Assembly (NCBI GenBank): GCA_012744475.1
Contig: JAAYBV010000017.1
Coordinates: 1-64,000 of the forward strand
Source: Phycisphaerae bacterium
GTDB taxonomy: Bacteria; Planctomycetota; Phycisphaerae; Sedimentisphaerales; Anaerobacaceae
Length of the DNA stretch: 64,000 nt
Direction of reading: 5' to 3'
Under the pieces are notes generated by a model. It did no database searches and was not told the origin of the DNA. It saw only the letters and a program-made list of their open reading frames with translations. Positions 7,644-15,404 of the stretch are shown piece by piece (positions within the stretch are counted from its first letter, which is position 1; each line of letters starts with the position of its first letter). The translations under genes were made by a program, and so were the position numbers.

Positions 7644-8753
7644 CTACATCTGAATTCCGCGACGCCACAGGGTGACCTTCGTGGCGTACTTGTCTCTCAG
7701 TGAGGGCCATTTGTTGAACGCGTCCTCCATGATGTCCGCCGCCTCGTTCAGATTGCCCTGCTCCGTGGCGATTCGCAGCGCCCGGCGGACGAGCGCTTCG
7801 GCCTGCTCCTCATCGGCAGCCGACAGAGGGCCGAGGGCATTTTTGGAGAAGCGCGATGCGCTCGTCGATGAGGACGCGGACGGCTCGGGGCCGCAAGCCC
7901 CCGGTTTCCATGCGTCGAGCGCTTGGAGCAGCTCCCCGGCGCTGGTGTAACGGTCGGCCGGCTTGGGCGAAAGGCATCTCAGCACGATCCGATCCAGAGC
8001 GGCATTCGCCTCCACGTTGTACAGGCTCGGCGCCGGCGGGGGCGTTCGCAGCGCCTGGCCGTTGCCCCATCCGAGGTGTTCGTCGACCTCGAAGGGAATC
8101 TTGTCGGTCAGCAGCATGTACGTCATCACGCCCAGCGCCCAGATGTCGCCGGCCACGGAATCCGCTTTGGCCTGGGTGAACACTTCCGGCGGTTTGAACG
8201 CCAGCGTGCCGGCGGCTGTGGCCAGGAGGGTCAGGCGGTTGACCTGCCGGGCCAGACCGAAGTCGCTGATGCGAGCCCGCAGGCCATCGGCCTCGTACCC
8301 GATGAGAATGTTCTGCGGCTTGATGTCACGGTGAATGATGGGCGGATTCTTGCTGTGCGCCAGACTCAGCCCGCGACAGACCTGCTTGAGAATCTCGACG
8401 GTGGTTTCGACCGGAACCAGTTGCACCCCGTGCGACCGCCAGAACTTGTCCAGACTGCCGCCGGGAACGTTCTCCATCGTGAAGTAGCCGCACTCGCCCC
8501 GCTCCGTCACGACCGTGTTCGCATCGAATACCTTTACGATGTTGGGGTGGGCGATCTGGGACAGCAGGACCGCCTCGGCCATCATCTCATCGAGTTCGGC
8601 GTGAGTCATCCCGGTGCGTTTGAACACCTTCATCGCCTGGCGTCCGAGGAATTTGTGTTTGACGCGATAGACCTCTGCAAAGGCGCCCTCGGCCAGGTAA
8701 CGCTCCACCTCATAGGTGTCCCGGATGATCTGTCCCGGTTGAAGTAATGGCAT
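7644..8753 (-). CDS. Soluble Hanks-type Ser/Thr protein kinase
   Basis: The protein has 369 residues. A complete kinase domain occupies about 12-280: glycine-rich loop LAEGAFAEVY, lysine in AMKVFK, catalytic HRDIKPQNIL, metal-binding DFG in ISDFGLARQ, and PPEVF/DIWALGV in the activation and F-helix regions. The C-terminus (about 310-369) is a short helical segment. No transmembrane helix or PASTA domain is visible, so it probably acts in the cytoplasm, opposed by the PP2C of the same operon. AGGAG precedes the start. It is the second gene of the operon, after the TerB-like gene. Confidence 0.95.
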   Translation of the reverse strand: MPLLQPGQIIRDTYEVERYLAEGAFAEVYRVKHKFLGRQAMKVFKRTGMTHAELDEMMAEAVLLSQIAHPNIVKVFDANTVVTERGECGYFTMENVPGGSLDKFWRSHGVQLVPVETTVEILKQVCRGLSLAHSKNPPIIHRDIKPQNILIGYEADGLRARISDFGLARQVNRLTLLATAAGTLAFKPPEVFTQAKADSVAGDIWALGVMTYMLLTDKIPFEVDEHLGWGNGQALRTPPPAPSLYNVEANAALDRIVLRCLSPKPADRYTSAGELLQALDAWKPGACGPEPSASSSTSASRFSKNALGPLSAADEEQAEALVRRALRIATEQGNLNEAADIMEDAFNKWPSLRDKYATKVTLWRRGIQM

Positions 8754-8875
8754 CGCTTCTCTGTTCTCCTGCCAGCCCGCGAGCGATATCTGACGTACAC
8801 CGGGTTCCGCCCGAGAACGGACCGGTGGCGAAACCCGGGATACGTCTTGCTTTCACGTCCTGATCGCCGTCGGCT

Positions 8876-9316
8876 TTAGACAAGGGACGGGCTCTTGCCG
8901 AGGATATTCTCGGCCACGCGGACGGTCTGGTCGCGGTTCACGCCGTTCTTGATTGCCTCGGCAATGCCCAGAATCACGTCCACGACCGTGGACGCATGGA
9001 ATCCGAGGCCCAGCGCCACCGCCCGGCAGCAGTCCAGTTCCTTCTGATTGATGTTTCCGTCGGCCATCATCATGAACACCACGTCGGCCAACTGCCGGAC
9101 CTTCTCGGTGGGGTCCTGAGGGACGACGAACTCGATCTGACCCGGATTGGCCACGATCTCGTTCAGTACGCTGGGTTCCAGTCCCAGCCGTTTGCAGATG
9201 AAGCCCAGTGTGGCCACTTCGTTCGGCTCCACCTTGCCGTCGGCCAGCATCACGGCCACAGCATTTCGCAACGCGGACTTCTTCTGCACAGTGTCTTTGT
9301 CGTTGAACCAACCCAT
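8876..9316 (-). CDS. TerB-like (tellurite-resistance fold) protein
   Basis: The protein has 146 residues and is all helical. It shows the acidic repeat pattern of TerB-like domains: AVAVMLADGKVEPNEVATLG and FMMMADGNINQKELD, both with D-G-x-(I/V)-x-x-x-E/D metal-binding-type loops. TerB-like proteins are linked to stress-response signalling with kinases and PP2C phosphatases. AAAGGAG lies before the ATG. It is the promoter-proximal gene of the minus-strand operon, 122 bp upstream of the kinase. Its own role (calcium or metal sensing, or scaffold) is not known. Confidence 0.85.
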   Translation of the reverse strand: MGWFNDKDTVQKKSALRNAVAVMLADGKVEPNEVATLGFICKRLGLEPSVLNEIVANPGQIEFVVPQDPTEKVRQLADVVFMMMADGNINQKELDCCRAVALGLGFHASTVVDVILGIAEAIKNGVNRDQTVRVAENILGKSPSLV

Positions 9317-9648
9317 GATTGCTGCTCCTTTCCCAAAAACCCTTTACGTTCCGCACAGCACTGGTCTGGCGGAGGTTGTCCATGGCAGACCGCACTTGTT
9401 TCTACGCCGTCAGAAAGCATCGGACAGAACCGGCTCCGGGTTGAGGAACGAATTGCACGGTGGGTGCAAGTACCCATGAGGTTTGTCTGTGGCAAGGACC
9501 TGGATTCCCAAGGAGTATCGGACCCTTCGTGCGAAGCGCTGCTGGGGGGCTTGCAGAATCAGGCCGGATTCGTCCCCGACGTCACTTTATCGGAGTACCC
9601 GAGGGAACGAGGGAATGGCAAAGGACCTGCCTGGAAGAGCTTCCTTAC
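9317..9648. other. Intergenic region upstream of the TerB/kinase/Hsp70 operon
   Basis: About 330 bp without a convincing gene or RNA structure. It must contain the operon promoter on the minus strand, but no clear -35/-10 pair stands out. Confidence 0.5.
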
Positions 9649-9722
9649 TGGGCGATACTGGACTCGAACCAGTGACCTCACGGGTGTGATCCGTGCGCTC
9701 TAACCAACTGAGCTAATCGCCC
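9649..9722 (-). tRNA. tRNA-Val(CAC)
   Basis: The cloverleaf is complete. Acceptor GGGCGAT pairs with ATCGCCC; the D arm is GCTC-AGTTGGTTA-GAGC; the anticodon stem is CACGG/CCGTG with loop ATCACAC (anticodon CAC); the T arm is ACTGG-TTCGAGT-CCAGT. The discriminator base is A and the CCA end is not encoded. Confidence 0.95.
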
Positions 9723-9807
9723 GAGAAGGCGGTATTAGAGCAGACGGCCCGGGCGGCTGTCAAGGGGTAATCAAAGCAAAGATCAAACAGCAAAATGCAA
9801 AAATGCC

Positions 9808-9835
9808 GTAGGGGCGAATGATGATTCGCCCGTAC
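9808..9835. repeat. 28-bp dispersed palindrome, copy 4
   Basis: GTAGGGGCGAAT and ATTCGCCCGTAC arms between nikR and tRNA-Val. It is flanked by A-rich GCAAAATGC-type sequence and its rough inverse, so the copy is the core of a larger palindromic spacer. Confidence 0.85.
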
Positions 9836-9837
9836 TC

Positions 9838-9854
9838 ATCCGCCGAAGGCGGAT
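9838..9854. repeat. Short ATCCGCC/GGCGGAT palindrome, copy 5
   Basis: ATCCGCC-GAA-GGCGGAT lies directly beside the 28-bp palindrome at 9808. Confidence 0.55.
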
Positions 9855-9906
9855 TCCGCTGTTTGCATGTTTGCCTTTTGCTCTTTCCTGCAAGAAGGGC
9901 GGATTT

Positions 9907-10311
9907 CTACACAGCCACCAGGTTGACCCGGCCGAGTTTGACGCCCTTCATGCTCAGGATGTTCTCGCCGACCTTGTTGATCTCGCCGACCTGGCCCCGC
10001 AGGACGATGATTTCGAGGCAATCGTGCTCGTCGAGGTGCACGTGCAGCGAGCTGATCGCATGCAGCAGGTGGGAATGCTGAATGGCAATCAGCTTCTCGC
10101 TGAGGTTGGCCGCATGGTGGTCGTAGACCAGAAAGACCGCCGCGACCGCTTCGGACTGCGGATCGCCGAGCCGCTCCTGGCTCAATTGCTGCCGCACCAG
10201 GTCGCGGACCGCCTCCGAGCGGCTCTGGTAGCCCTGCCGGGCGATTAGCGCGTCGAACTCCGATAGCAGGTCTTTGTCGAGCGAAATGCCTATGCGTTCG
10301 AGTTCAGCCAT
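9907..10311 (-). CDS. nikR: Nickel-responsive transcriptional regulator NikR
   Basis: The protein has 134 residues. A ribbon-helix-helix DNA-binding domain lies at 1-45 (RIGISLDKDLLSEFD, SRSEAVRDLV). An ACT-like nickel-binding domain follows. The square-planar Ni ligands of E. coli NikR (H76, H87, H89, C95) match H79, H90, H92 and C98 here (HVHLDEHDCLE). It is expected to repress nickel uptake genes when nickel is plentiful; no nickel transporter is in this window. AGGAGGGG precedes the start. It lies 24 bp downstream of metXW and may be read from the same transcript. Confidence 0.95.
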   Translation of the reverse strand: MAELERIGISLDKDLLSEFDALIARQGYQSRSEAVRDLVRQQLSQERLGDPQSEAVAAVFLVYDHHAANLSEKLIAIQHSHLLHAISSLHVHLDEHDCLEIIVLRGQVGEINKVGENILSMKGVKLGRVNLVAV

Positions 10312-10335
10312 GAAGACCCCTCCTGCAAAGCACTC

Positions 10336-12138
10336 CTAATCTTCTCGAATCACGTAAATGACCTGCTCGGCGAGCAGGTTCGGCCATACCCGGACCGGGC
10401 TCGGACGGGTCTTGACCAGCGGGACCCGCCTCTCGATTCTGGCGCCCAGGTGCCCGCAGAAATCGTCGAAGTCCTTCAGCGACAGGCAGTGAATGTTCGG
10501 CGTGTCATGCCAGCCGAACGGCAACTGACGCGTGACCGGCGCCCGCCCTCGGCACAGCAACTGGACCCGTGAGCGCCAGTGGGCGAAGTTGGGGAAGCTG
10601 ACGATGACCCTGCGACCGACGCGCAGAAGGTCCTGGAGCACCCGCTCCGGATCCCGAATGGTCTGCACGGTCTGCGAGAGGATGGCGTAATCGAAGCTCT
10701 TGTCCGCGTAGCTGCCCAGTCCACGCTCAATATCGTATTGGATGATAGATAGCCTCTTGCAGACGCAGCCCAGGACGAGGTCCTGCTCCAGCTCGATTCC
10801 GCGTCCGTCGATTCGCTTGTCCTGTCGCAGCCGGGCCAGCAACTCTCCATCGCCGCAGCCGACGTCCAGCACGGTCGCATCGGGCTCGATCAGCGATTCG
10901 ACGAGCTGATAGTCGACGCGCGCGCGGTGGGCCTGTTCGTGTCGACCCAGGCGGCGGGTCGGTTTCGGGCAGCAGGCGTCCTCCACTTTGACACACTCCG
11001 GGTGGCTCGTGGCGGCGAGGAAACAGCGGATGAACGCACCGAGCGTTTCATTCTCCAGCAGAAAGGCGTCATGCCCGTAGGACGAATCGATGTTGCAGAA
11101 GCTGATGTCCTTGCCGTTGGCGGCCAGGGCATCGACGATGGCTTCGGACTGGGCGGGCGTGAACAGCCAGTCGCTGCTGAAGCTGACCACGAGGAACCGC
11201 GCCCGCGTGCCGGCAAAGGCCTGGCTCAGAGAGCTGTAGTCTCGGGCCAGGTCGAAGTAATCGGAGGCCTTGGTGATGTACAGGTAGCTGTTGGCGTCGA
11301 ATCGGTCAACGAACGTCTGCCCCTGGTAGTCGAGATAGGTCTCGACGGAGAATTCCGAGTTGAAGTCGTAGCTGTACTTGCCGGCGCTGCGCAACTCGCG
11401 ACCGAATTTCTGGCGCATTCCCTCTTCCGAGAGGTAGGTGATGTGTCCGATCATACGGGCAATCGCCAGTCCCCGGGCGGGGACCGAGTTGCCGTGGTAC
11501 CGGCCGTCGGCGAAATTGGCGTCGGCCAGGATGGCGTTGCGGCCGACGGCATCGAACGCGATGGACTGGGCGCCGAGGTGCGTCGTCGTGGCGATGGGAA
11601 TTGCGGCGTCCATCATGTCGGGATAGGCGATCGACCACTGAAGCACTTGCATGCCCCCGATCGAACCGCCGATCACCGCCAGCAGGTGCTCGATCCCCAG
11701 GCGGTCGAGCAGCAACTTCTGGACGCGCACCATGTCGGCGATGGTGATGATGGGGAAACTCAGCCCGTACGGTTTGCCGGTCTGGGGATCGATCGACGAA
11801 GGCCCCGTGGTCCCGGAGCAGCCGCCGAGGAAATTCGAGCACAGCACGAAGTACTTGTCGGTGTCGATGCCCTTTCCCGGCCCGATCATGTCCTCCCACC
11901 AGCCGGGTTTTCGGTCATCGCGGCTGTGGTAGCCCGCCGCATGCGCGCTGCCGCTCAGGGCGTGGCAGACCAGGATCGCGTTGTTCCGGGCTTCGTTCAG
12001 TTGCCCATAGGTCTCATAGGCCACGTCGATCGGCCCGAGCTTCTTGCCGCATTCCAGCAGCAAGGGGGCGTCCGACTCGACGACACGGAGGACCTTGGTT
12101 TGCACCAGACCCACAGAATTTGCATCGATGGCTGTCAT
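10336..12138 (-). CDS. metX-metW: Fused homoserine O-acetyltransferase MetX and MetW methyltransferase-like protein
   Basis: The protein has 600 residues. Residues about 1-385 are an alpha/beta-hydrolase MetX, which acylates homoserine in methionine synthesis. Visible motifs are CHALSGSAHA, SNFLGGCSGTTGP, nucleophile elbow GGSIGGMQ, acid FSSDWLFTP and base GHDAFLLE. Residues about 405-600 are MetW: LDVGCGDGELLARL is the SAM-binding motif, followed by SQTVQTIRDPERVL and SFPNFAHWRSR. The two are usually separate neighbouring genes; here one frame encodes both. The start MTAIDANS is chosen because a promoter lies directly upstream (12149-12176) and would exclude the longer frame. No SAM riboswitch fits in the short leader. 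Confidence 0.93.
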   Translation of the reverse strand: MTAIDANSVGLVQTKVLRVVESDAPLLLECGKKLGPIDVAYETYGQLNEARNNAILVCHALSGSAHAAGYHSRDDRKPGWWEDMIGPGKGIDTDKYFVLCSNFLGGCSGTTGPSSIDPQTGKPYGLSFPIITIADMVRVQKLLLDRLGIEHLLAVIGGSIGGMQVLQWSIAYPDMMDAAIPIATTTHLGAQSIAFDAVGRNAILADANFADGRYHGNSVPARGLAIARMIGHITYLSEEGMRQKFGRELRSAGKYSYDFNSEFSVETYLDYQGQTFVDRFDANSYLYITKASDYFDLARDYSSLSQAFAGTRARFLVVSFSSDWLFTPAQSEAIVDALAANGKDISFCNIDSSYGHDAFLLENETLGAFIRCFLAATSHPECVKVEDACCPKPTRRLGRHEQAHRARVDYQLVESLIEPDATVLDVGCGDGELLARLRQDKRIDGRGIELEQDLVLGCVCKRLSIIQYDIERGLGSYADKSFDYAILSQTVQTIRDPERVLQDLLRVGRRVIVSFPNFAHWRSRVQLLCRGRAPVTRQLPFGWHDTPNIHCLSLKDFDDFCGHLGARIERRVPLVKTRPSPVRVWPNLLAEQVIYVIRED

Positions 12139-12148
12139 AAGCCATACC

Positions 12149-12176
12149 AGTATAGTCAGGAACTCGTTTCTGTAAA
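12149..12176 (-). promoter_or_regulatory. Candidate sigma70-type promoter of metXW
   Basis: TTTACA (12176-12171) and TATACT (12154-12149) are separated by 16 bp. The ATG at 12138 is only 10 nt past the -10 box, so the mRNA would be leaderless or nearly so. No Shine-Dalgarno sequence is seen. Confidence 0.5.
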
Positions 12177-12259
12177 CATCCACGCACTGGCTGCCGGTTG
12201 GTTCACCGCTGCGCGCAGGGGCGTAGCATGTGCCGATGTCAGGACAGACCATCTCCTAC

Positions 12260-12302
12260 AGGTCCTGTGGGACAGATGGGACCCCTGGGACGAATGGGAC
12301 CT
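12260..12302. repeat. AGGTCC/GGACCT hairpin repeat
   Basis: AGGTCC and GGACCT arms flank a run of GGGACNNATGGGACC-like units between the metXW promoter region and the end of the membrane-protein gene. It belongs to the same intergenic family as 5388, 15344 and 51224. Confidence 0.4.
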
Positions 12303-12317
12303 ATGTGCTCGTGCGAA

Positions 12318-13028
12318 TCAGATGATTTCCAGACGGCGGAGAATGGCCTTGGTCCAGCGGGCGCTGCGTGCCTGGGACATGATCAACAGCAGCATGACGA
12401 GAAGCCAGTATATGGTGAACCGCAGATAGAACAGGACGCCGTACATGAAGCCGGACCCCTTGTCGGAAACCCACTTGACCAGTTCGGCGGGCGTGTATGC
12501 CACACCGACGACGCTGGAGCCGATCAGTTCCTGCCAGGGCACGATCAGGATGAACATGATCAAGGACAGGAAGAACGCCCGCGCGATGTGATTGATGCCT
12601 CCCAGCCGCCCGATGAGGGACACCATCAGACTGAAGAACATGGCCAGACAGAACAATCCTGCTGTGATGATCAGGATGCCGTTGACCAGTTCGACGGTGC
12701 GTTTGATGTGCTTCCAGGTCAGCTTCTCGATGAAGGGCAGCCTGACCTTCTTTGTTCCGGCCGGGGCGGAGGTCGACGCCTCGTCGCCGGCGGCCACGGT
12801 CTGTGCGGCCGCGGCGCTCAACGCCTCCAGGGCGGTTTCCGGCTCGGCGGGCGCCGCGGGGATCTCGACCAGCCTCAGGTTGACCAGCCAGAAGCAGGCC
12901 TGCGCCAGCAGCAGGCAAATCACCACCAGCAGGAAGAAGAAGTTCTTCCATCCTCGGAAGACCCCTACCGCTTCCAGACAGTCGGTCGTTTCGATCATAT
13001 GGCTCTGGTTGACCGGGCCTTCGTTCAT
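12318..13028 (-). CDS. Unrecognised inner-membrane protein
   Basis: The protein has 236 residues and about four transmembrane helices: FFFLLVVICLLLAQACFWLV (about 28-47), GILIITAGLFCLAMFFSLMV (about 115-135), AFFLSLIMFILIVPW (about 148) and IYWLLVMLLLIMS near the C-terminus. An Ala/Pro/Glu-rich loop of about 50 residues follows the first helix. The start MNEGPVNQ has GGAG 9 nt upstream; the longer frame upstream looks non-coding. It lies downstream of the GAF-like gene on the same strand. No family is recognised. Confidence 0.65.
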   Translation of the reverse strand: MNEGPVNQSHMIETTDCLEAVGVFRGWKNFFFLLVVICLLLAQACFWLVNLRLVEIPAAPAEPETALEALSAAAAQTVAAGDEASTSAPAGTKKVRLPFIEKLTWKHIKRTVELVNGILIITAGLFCLAMFFSLMVSLIGRLGGINHIARAFFLSLIMFILIVPWQELIGSSVVGVAYTPAELVKWVSDKGSGFMYGVLFYLRFTIYWLLVMLLLIMSQARSARWTKAILRRLEII

Positions 13029-13212
13029 CTCAGCGATCTCCAATTCCTCGACCTTACTCGGTAGACACCGGTGGCCATTATGTGGGATGGCGACAGGGAA
13101 TGCAATGAGATTCTCCGGGGAGCGGGGTTTCTGTGCTGGCGGCGGAGCCGTGTGCCGGCATGCTCGGCCGTTGCGGAACCGCCATCCAAGGTCCACGAAG
13201 CCTGACGTTTTG

Positions 13213-13842
13213 TCATTCGCCGGCGGGAATCGGCTGGCGGCAGGCGGCAATGGCGTGCGACAGCCCGCAGCTGATCAGGTCCACCTTGTGCAGCTCTTCT
13301 GCCGTCAATGCCGCGGGCATGGCGCGGCTGAGCAGCAGGAATCCAAGCGGACGCCCCAGGTTGGCCAGCGGCAGCGTCGTCAGAGAGACGTTGCCCAGCT
13401 CTGAGAGGTTGCCATGCAGGCCCATGCCGAACAGATCGTTCATCGTGCACTGCCTGTTCGACTTGTAGATGCCGTCGACCAGTTCGGAGCCGAAATAGTC
13501 TTCGAGCGGCTGGTCGTCGATGGTCGGCGTCTCGTGGACGTTGACCGCGCGCAGTTGGCCCCCCTCCACCGGCCGCAGAAAGAAGGTGATGCTCACCCCG
13601 GGCAGCTCGTCTCGCAGCATCTGGTCCGCTCGCACGAGCAGGCTCCGCAGGTCCGTAGCCCCCAGCAGAGACTTGTAGAAAGTAGCGGCAAAGCCCACGC
13701 TGTTGAGCCGTTTGACGAAGGCCCTCTGAGCGCCGATGAGATCGTTGCACAGGATATCGATCTGGCTGGCCTGCCGTTTCCGTTCTCGGTTGAGCTTCTT
13801 GACGAGCAGACGCAGTCGTTGTTGTCGTTGGCTCTGACTCAT
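13213..13842 (-). CDS. GAF-like sensor protein with N-terminal coiled coil
   Basis: The protein has 209 residues. A basic heptad-rich N-terminus (RQQRLRLLVKKLNRERKRQ) precedes a GAF-like domain (about 50-205): ATDLRSLLVRADQMLRDEL, FFLRPVEGGQL, and LTTLPLANLGRPLGFLLLS, ending in LTAEELHKVDLISCGLSHAI. GAF domains bind small ligands or mediate dimerisation. There is no output domain, so it could act as an accessory sensor. The membrane-protein gene lies 184 bp downstream. Confidence 0.6.
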   Translation of the reverse strand: MSQSQRQQRLRLLVKKLNRERKRQASQIDILCNDLIGAQRAFVKRLNSVGFAATFYKSLLGATDLRSLLVRADQMLRDELPGVSITFFLRPVEGGQLRAVNVHETPTIDDQPLEDYFGSELVDGIYKSNRQCTMNDLFGMGLHGNLSELGNVSLTTLPLANLGRPLGFLLLSRAMPAALTAEELHKVDLISCGLSHAIAACRQPIPAGE

Positions 13843-14228
13843 ATAACTCCACGTTCAAAGGACCCTTCTCGTCGCGGGAGAAAACTCCTTGCGTATCCTT
13901 CGGCTTGGCACCGATCGTGCTTTAGCGGCATACGTCGGGATGCCCGGTCCGTCGGGGCCGCCCCATAAACGAACCCCTATCAGCGGTACGGTTTTTCGGA
14001 GTCGTGGTGGGATGTCAGTGCCCGCCGCACAAAGCGATGATGGCGGAGAATGGCCGAAAGATTTTCGGACCTTGTGGCGAAATGGCCCGGGCCGCCTCGA
14101 CTGGCGGAATTGTGAGGATGTGCTGTTCATCTTGCGGGCGAATCGTGTACATTACCGGCGGGCATCGGCGCCGTTGTGGCGCCACGTTGAATACAGCTTG
14201 GCTATCGATCAGAAAGAGAGACGACAGT
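13843..14228. other. Divergent intergenic region
   Basis: About 390 bp separate the minus-strand GAF-like gene from the plus-strand lipoprotein gene. A perfect short hairpin GGCGCC-GTTGT-GGCGCC lies at 14167-14183. No convincing gene is seen. Confidence 0.4.
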
Positions 14229-14930
14229 ATGAAGAAGCTCATCCTCGTGGCCGTCGCCGTTCTGGCGACGGCGTCCTGCCAATCGCTGCCGCGACATCGG
14301 TCGGTCAGTCTCTTCAACGGCAAGGACCTCCGCGGCTGGTACGTCGACGTGCCCAAGATGGACAACAACCCCAGTGTGGCCAGCCCGTTCGTTGTCCGCG
14401 ACGGCATGCTCGTCAGCCTGGGCACGCCCGGCGGCCACCTGGTCACCGACACGATCTATCAGGATTATCGGTTGGAGGTCGAGTACCGCTTCGCCGGCAA
14501 GCCGGGCAACTGCGGCGTCCTGGTTCACGCCTCGACGCCTCGGGCATTGTACGGCATGTTCCCCCAGTCGCTCGAAGTGCAGATGATGCACGAGAACGCC
14601 GGCGACTTCTGGTGCATCATGGAAGACGTCACCGTGCCGGACATGGAAGAGCGACGAGGACCGAAGGAGCAGTGGGGCATCAGCGAGAACAAGCAGCGTC
14701 GCATCGTCAACCTGACCGACGGCTCCGAGAACCCCCCAGGCCAGTGGAACACGATGGTTATTGAGTGCCTCGGCAATTCCCTGAAGGTCTGGGTCAACGG
14801 CGATCTGGTCAACCACGGGTACGACTGCACCGCCGACAAAGGCCGGATCGCCATCCAGGCGGAAGGCTCCGAGGTCGAGTTCCGCAAGCTCCTGTTGACC
14901 CCCATACACGAGTTCAGCGACGGCGCGTGA
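14229..14930 (+). CDS. DUF1080 (LamG-like) lipoprotein
   Basis: The protein has 233 residues. A lipoprotein signal (KKLILVAVAVLATASC, lipobox A-S-C at about 15-17) is followed by a DUF1080 domain: SLFNGKDLRGWYV, DYRLEVEYRF, SGVLVHA-like CGVLVHAST, LEVQMMHENAGDFW, and VWVNGDLVNHG. This concanavalin-like fold is called 3-keto-disaccharide hydrolase in databases and is common in Planctomycetota. The mature protein is probably anchored in the cell envelope. The start is preceded by GAAAGAGAG. It is a relative of the triplicated domains encoded at 27894-30335. Confidence 0.85.
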   Translation: MKKLILVAVAVLATASCQSLPRHRSVSLFNGKDLRGWYVDVPKMDNNPSVASPFVVRDGMLVSLGTPGGHLVTDTIYQDYRLEVEYRFAGKPGNCGVLVHASTPRALYGMFPQSLEVQMMHENAGDFWCIMEDVTVPDMEERRGPKEQWGISENKQRRIVNLTDGSENPPGQWNTMVIECLGNSLKVWVNGDLVNHGYDCTADKGRIAIQAEGSEVEFRKLLLTPIHEFSDGA

Positions 14931-14966
14931 TGGAGGATGGCGCCGGGGCAAGGCAGGCCCTGCCCC

Positions 14967-15284
14967 CTACTTCACGCAGGGAGGCTTGCATCGACGGCAC
15001 GGTCGATGTCGCTGCCAGGCCTGGCTATGCCTCATTGGAGTCTTGGACGACCGCACGTAGGGGCAACTGCGCCGGTGGTAGTAGCGATTGCCGCCGGTGG
15101 TGTAAACGACGGGATCGTGCATCGTACGAGCGACGCACGCGTCCCGGCAAGCCGGTGTTTCGCAGGCTACCACCGTCGGTGATGAAGGCTTCTGACGCAG
15201 GCCCAGGTAAGCGCCTGTCACGACGAACGCCAAGCCTTCCGCAATGGCCGCCGCCCGGACCAGATGATGCAGTACGCCTGTCAT
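14967..15284 (-). CDS. Small membrane-anchored protein with Ada-like cysteine motif
   Basis: The protein has 105 residues. An N-terminal hydrophobic stretch (AAAIAEGLAFVVTGAYLGL) suggests a membrane anchor. The C-terminus has GNRYYHRRSCPYV and RPCRRCKP, the pattern of short metal-binding Ada-like domains found at the end of secreted or nuclease-linked proteins. The start MTGVLHH is tentative, with a weak AGGGG upstream. The gene is isolated between the DUF1080 lipoprotein and the histidine kinase. Its function is unknown. Confidence 0.5.
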   Translation of the reverse strand: MTGVLHHLVRAAAIAEGLAFVVTGAYLGLRQKPSSPTVVACETPACRDACVARTMHDPVVYTTGGNRYYHRRSCPYVRSSKTPMRHSQAWQRHRPCRRCKPPCVK

Positions 15285-15343
15285 CCTATTGCCCCTGCAT
15301 TCAGCACCGCATCCATTATACACGAATCTGTGCGTTTCTCATA

Positions 15344-15384
15344 GGTCCTATGAGTCGGACAGGCCCAATCGGACGGATAGGACC
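15344..15384. repeat. GGTCCTAT/ATAGGACC hairpin
   Basis: Perfect 8-bp arms (15344-15351, 15377-15384) lie between the small protein gene and the end of the histidine-kinase gene. It resembles the hairpins at 5388 and 12260. There is no T-tract, so terminator function is uncertain. Confidence 0.45.
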
Positions 15385-15404
15385 CGTGTGCCGTTGAGAG
15401 TCGG

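Noticed and set aside
9317-9648. A gene or structured RNA upstream of the TerB-like gene
   Set aside because: Small open frames there lack ribosome sites and protein-like sequence, and no stable conserved RNA fold was recognisable.
10390-12138. SAM or other riboswitch controlling metXW
   Set aside because: The candidate promoter leaves a leader of about 10 nt or less, too short for any riboswitch.
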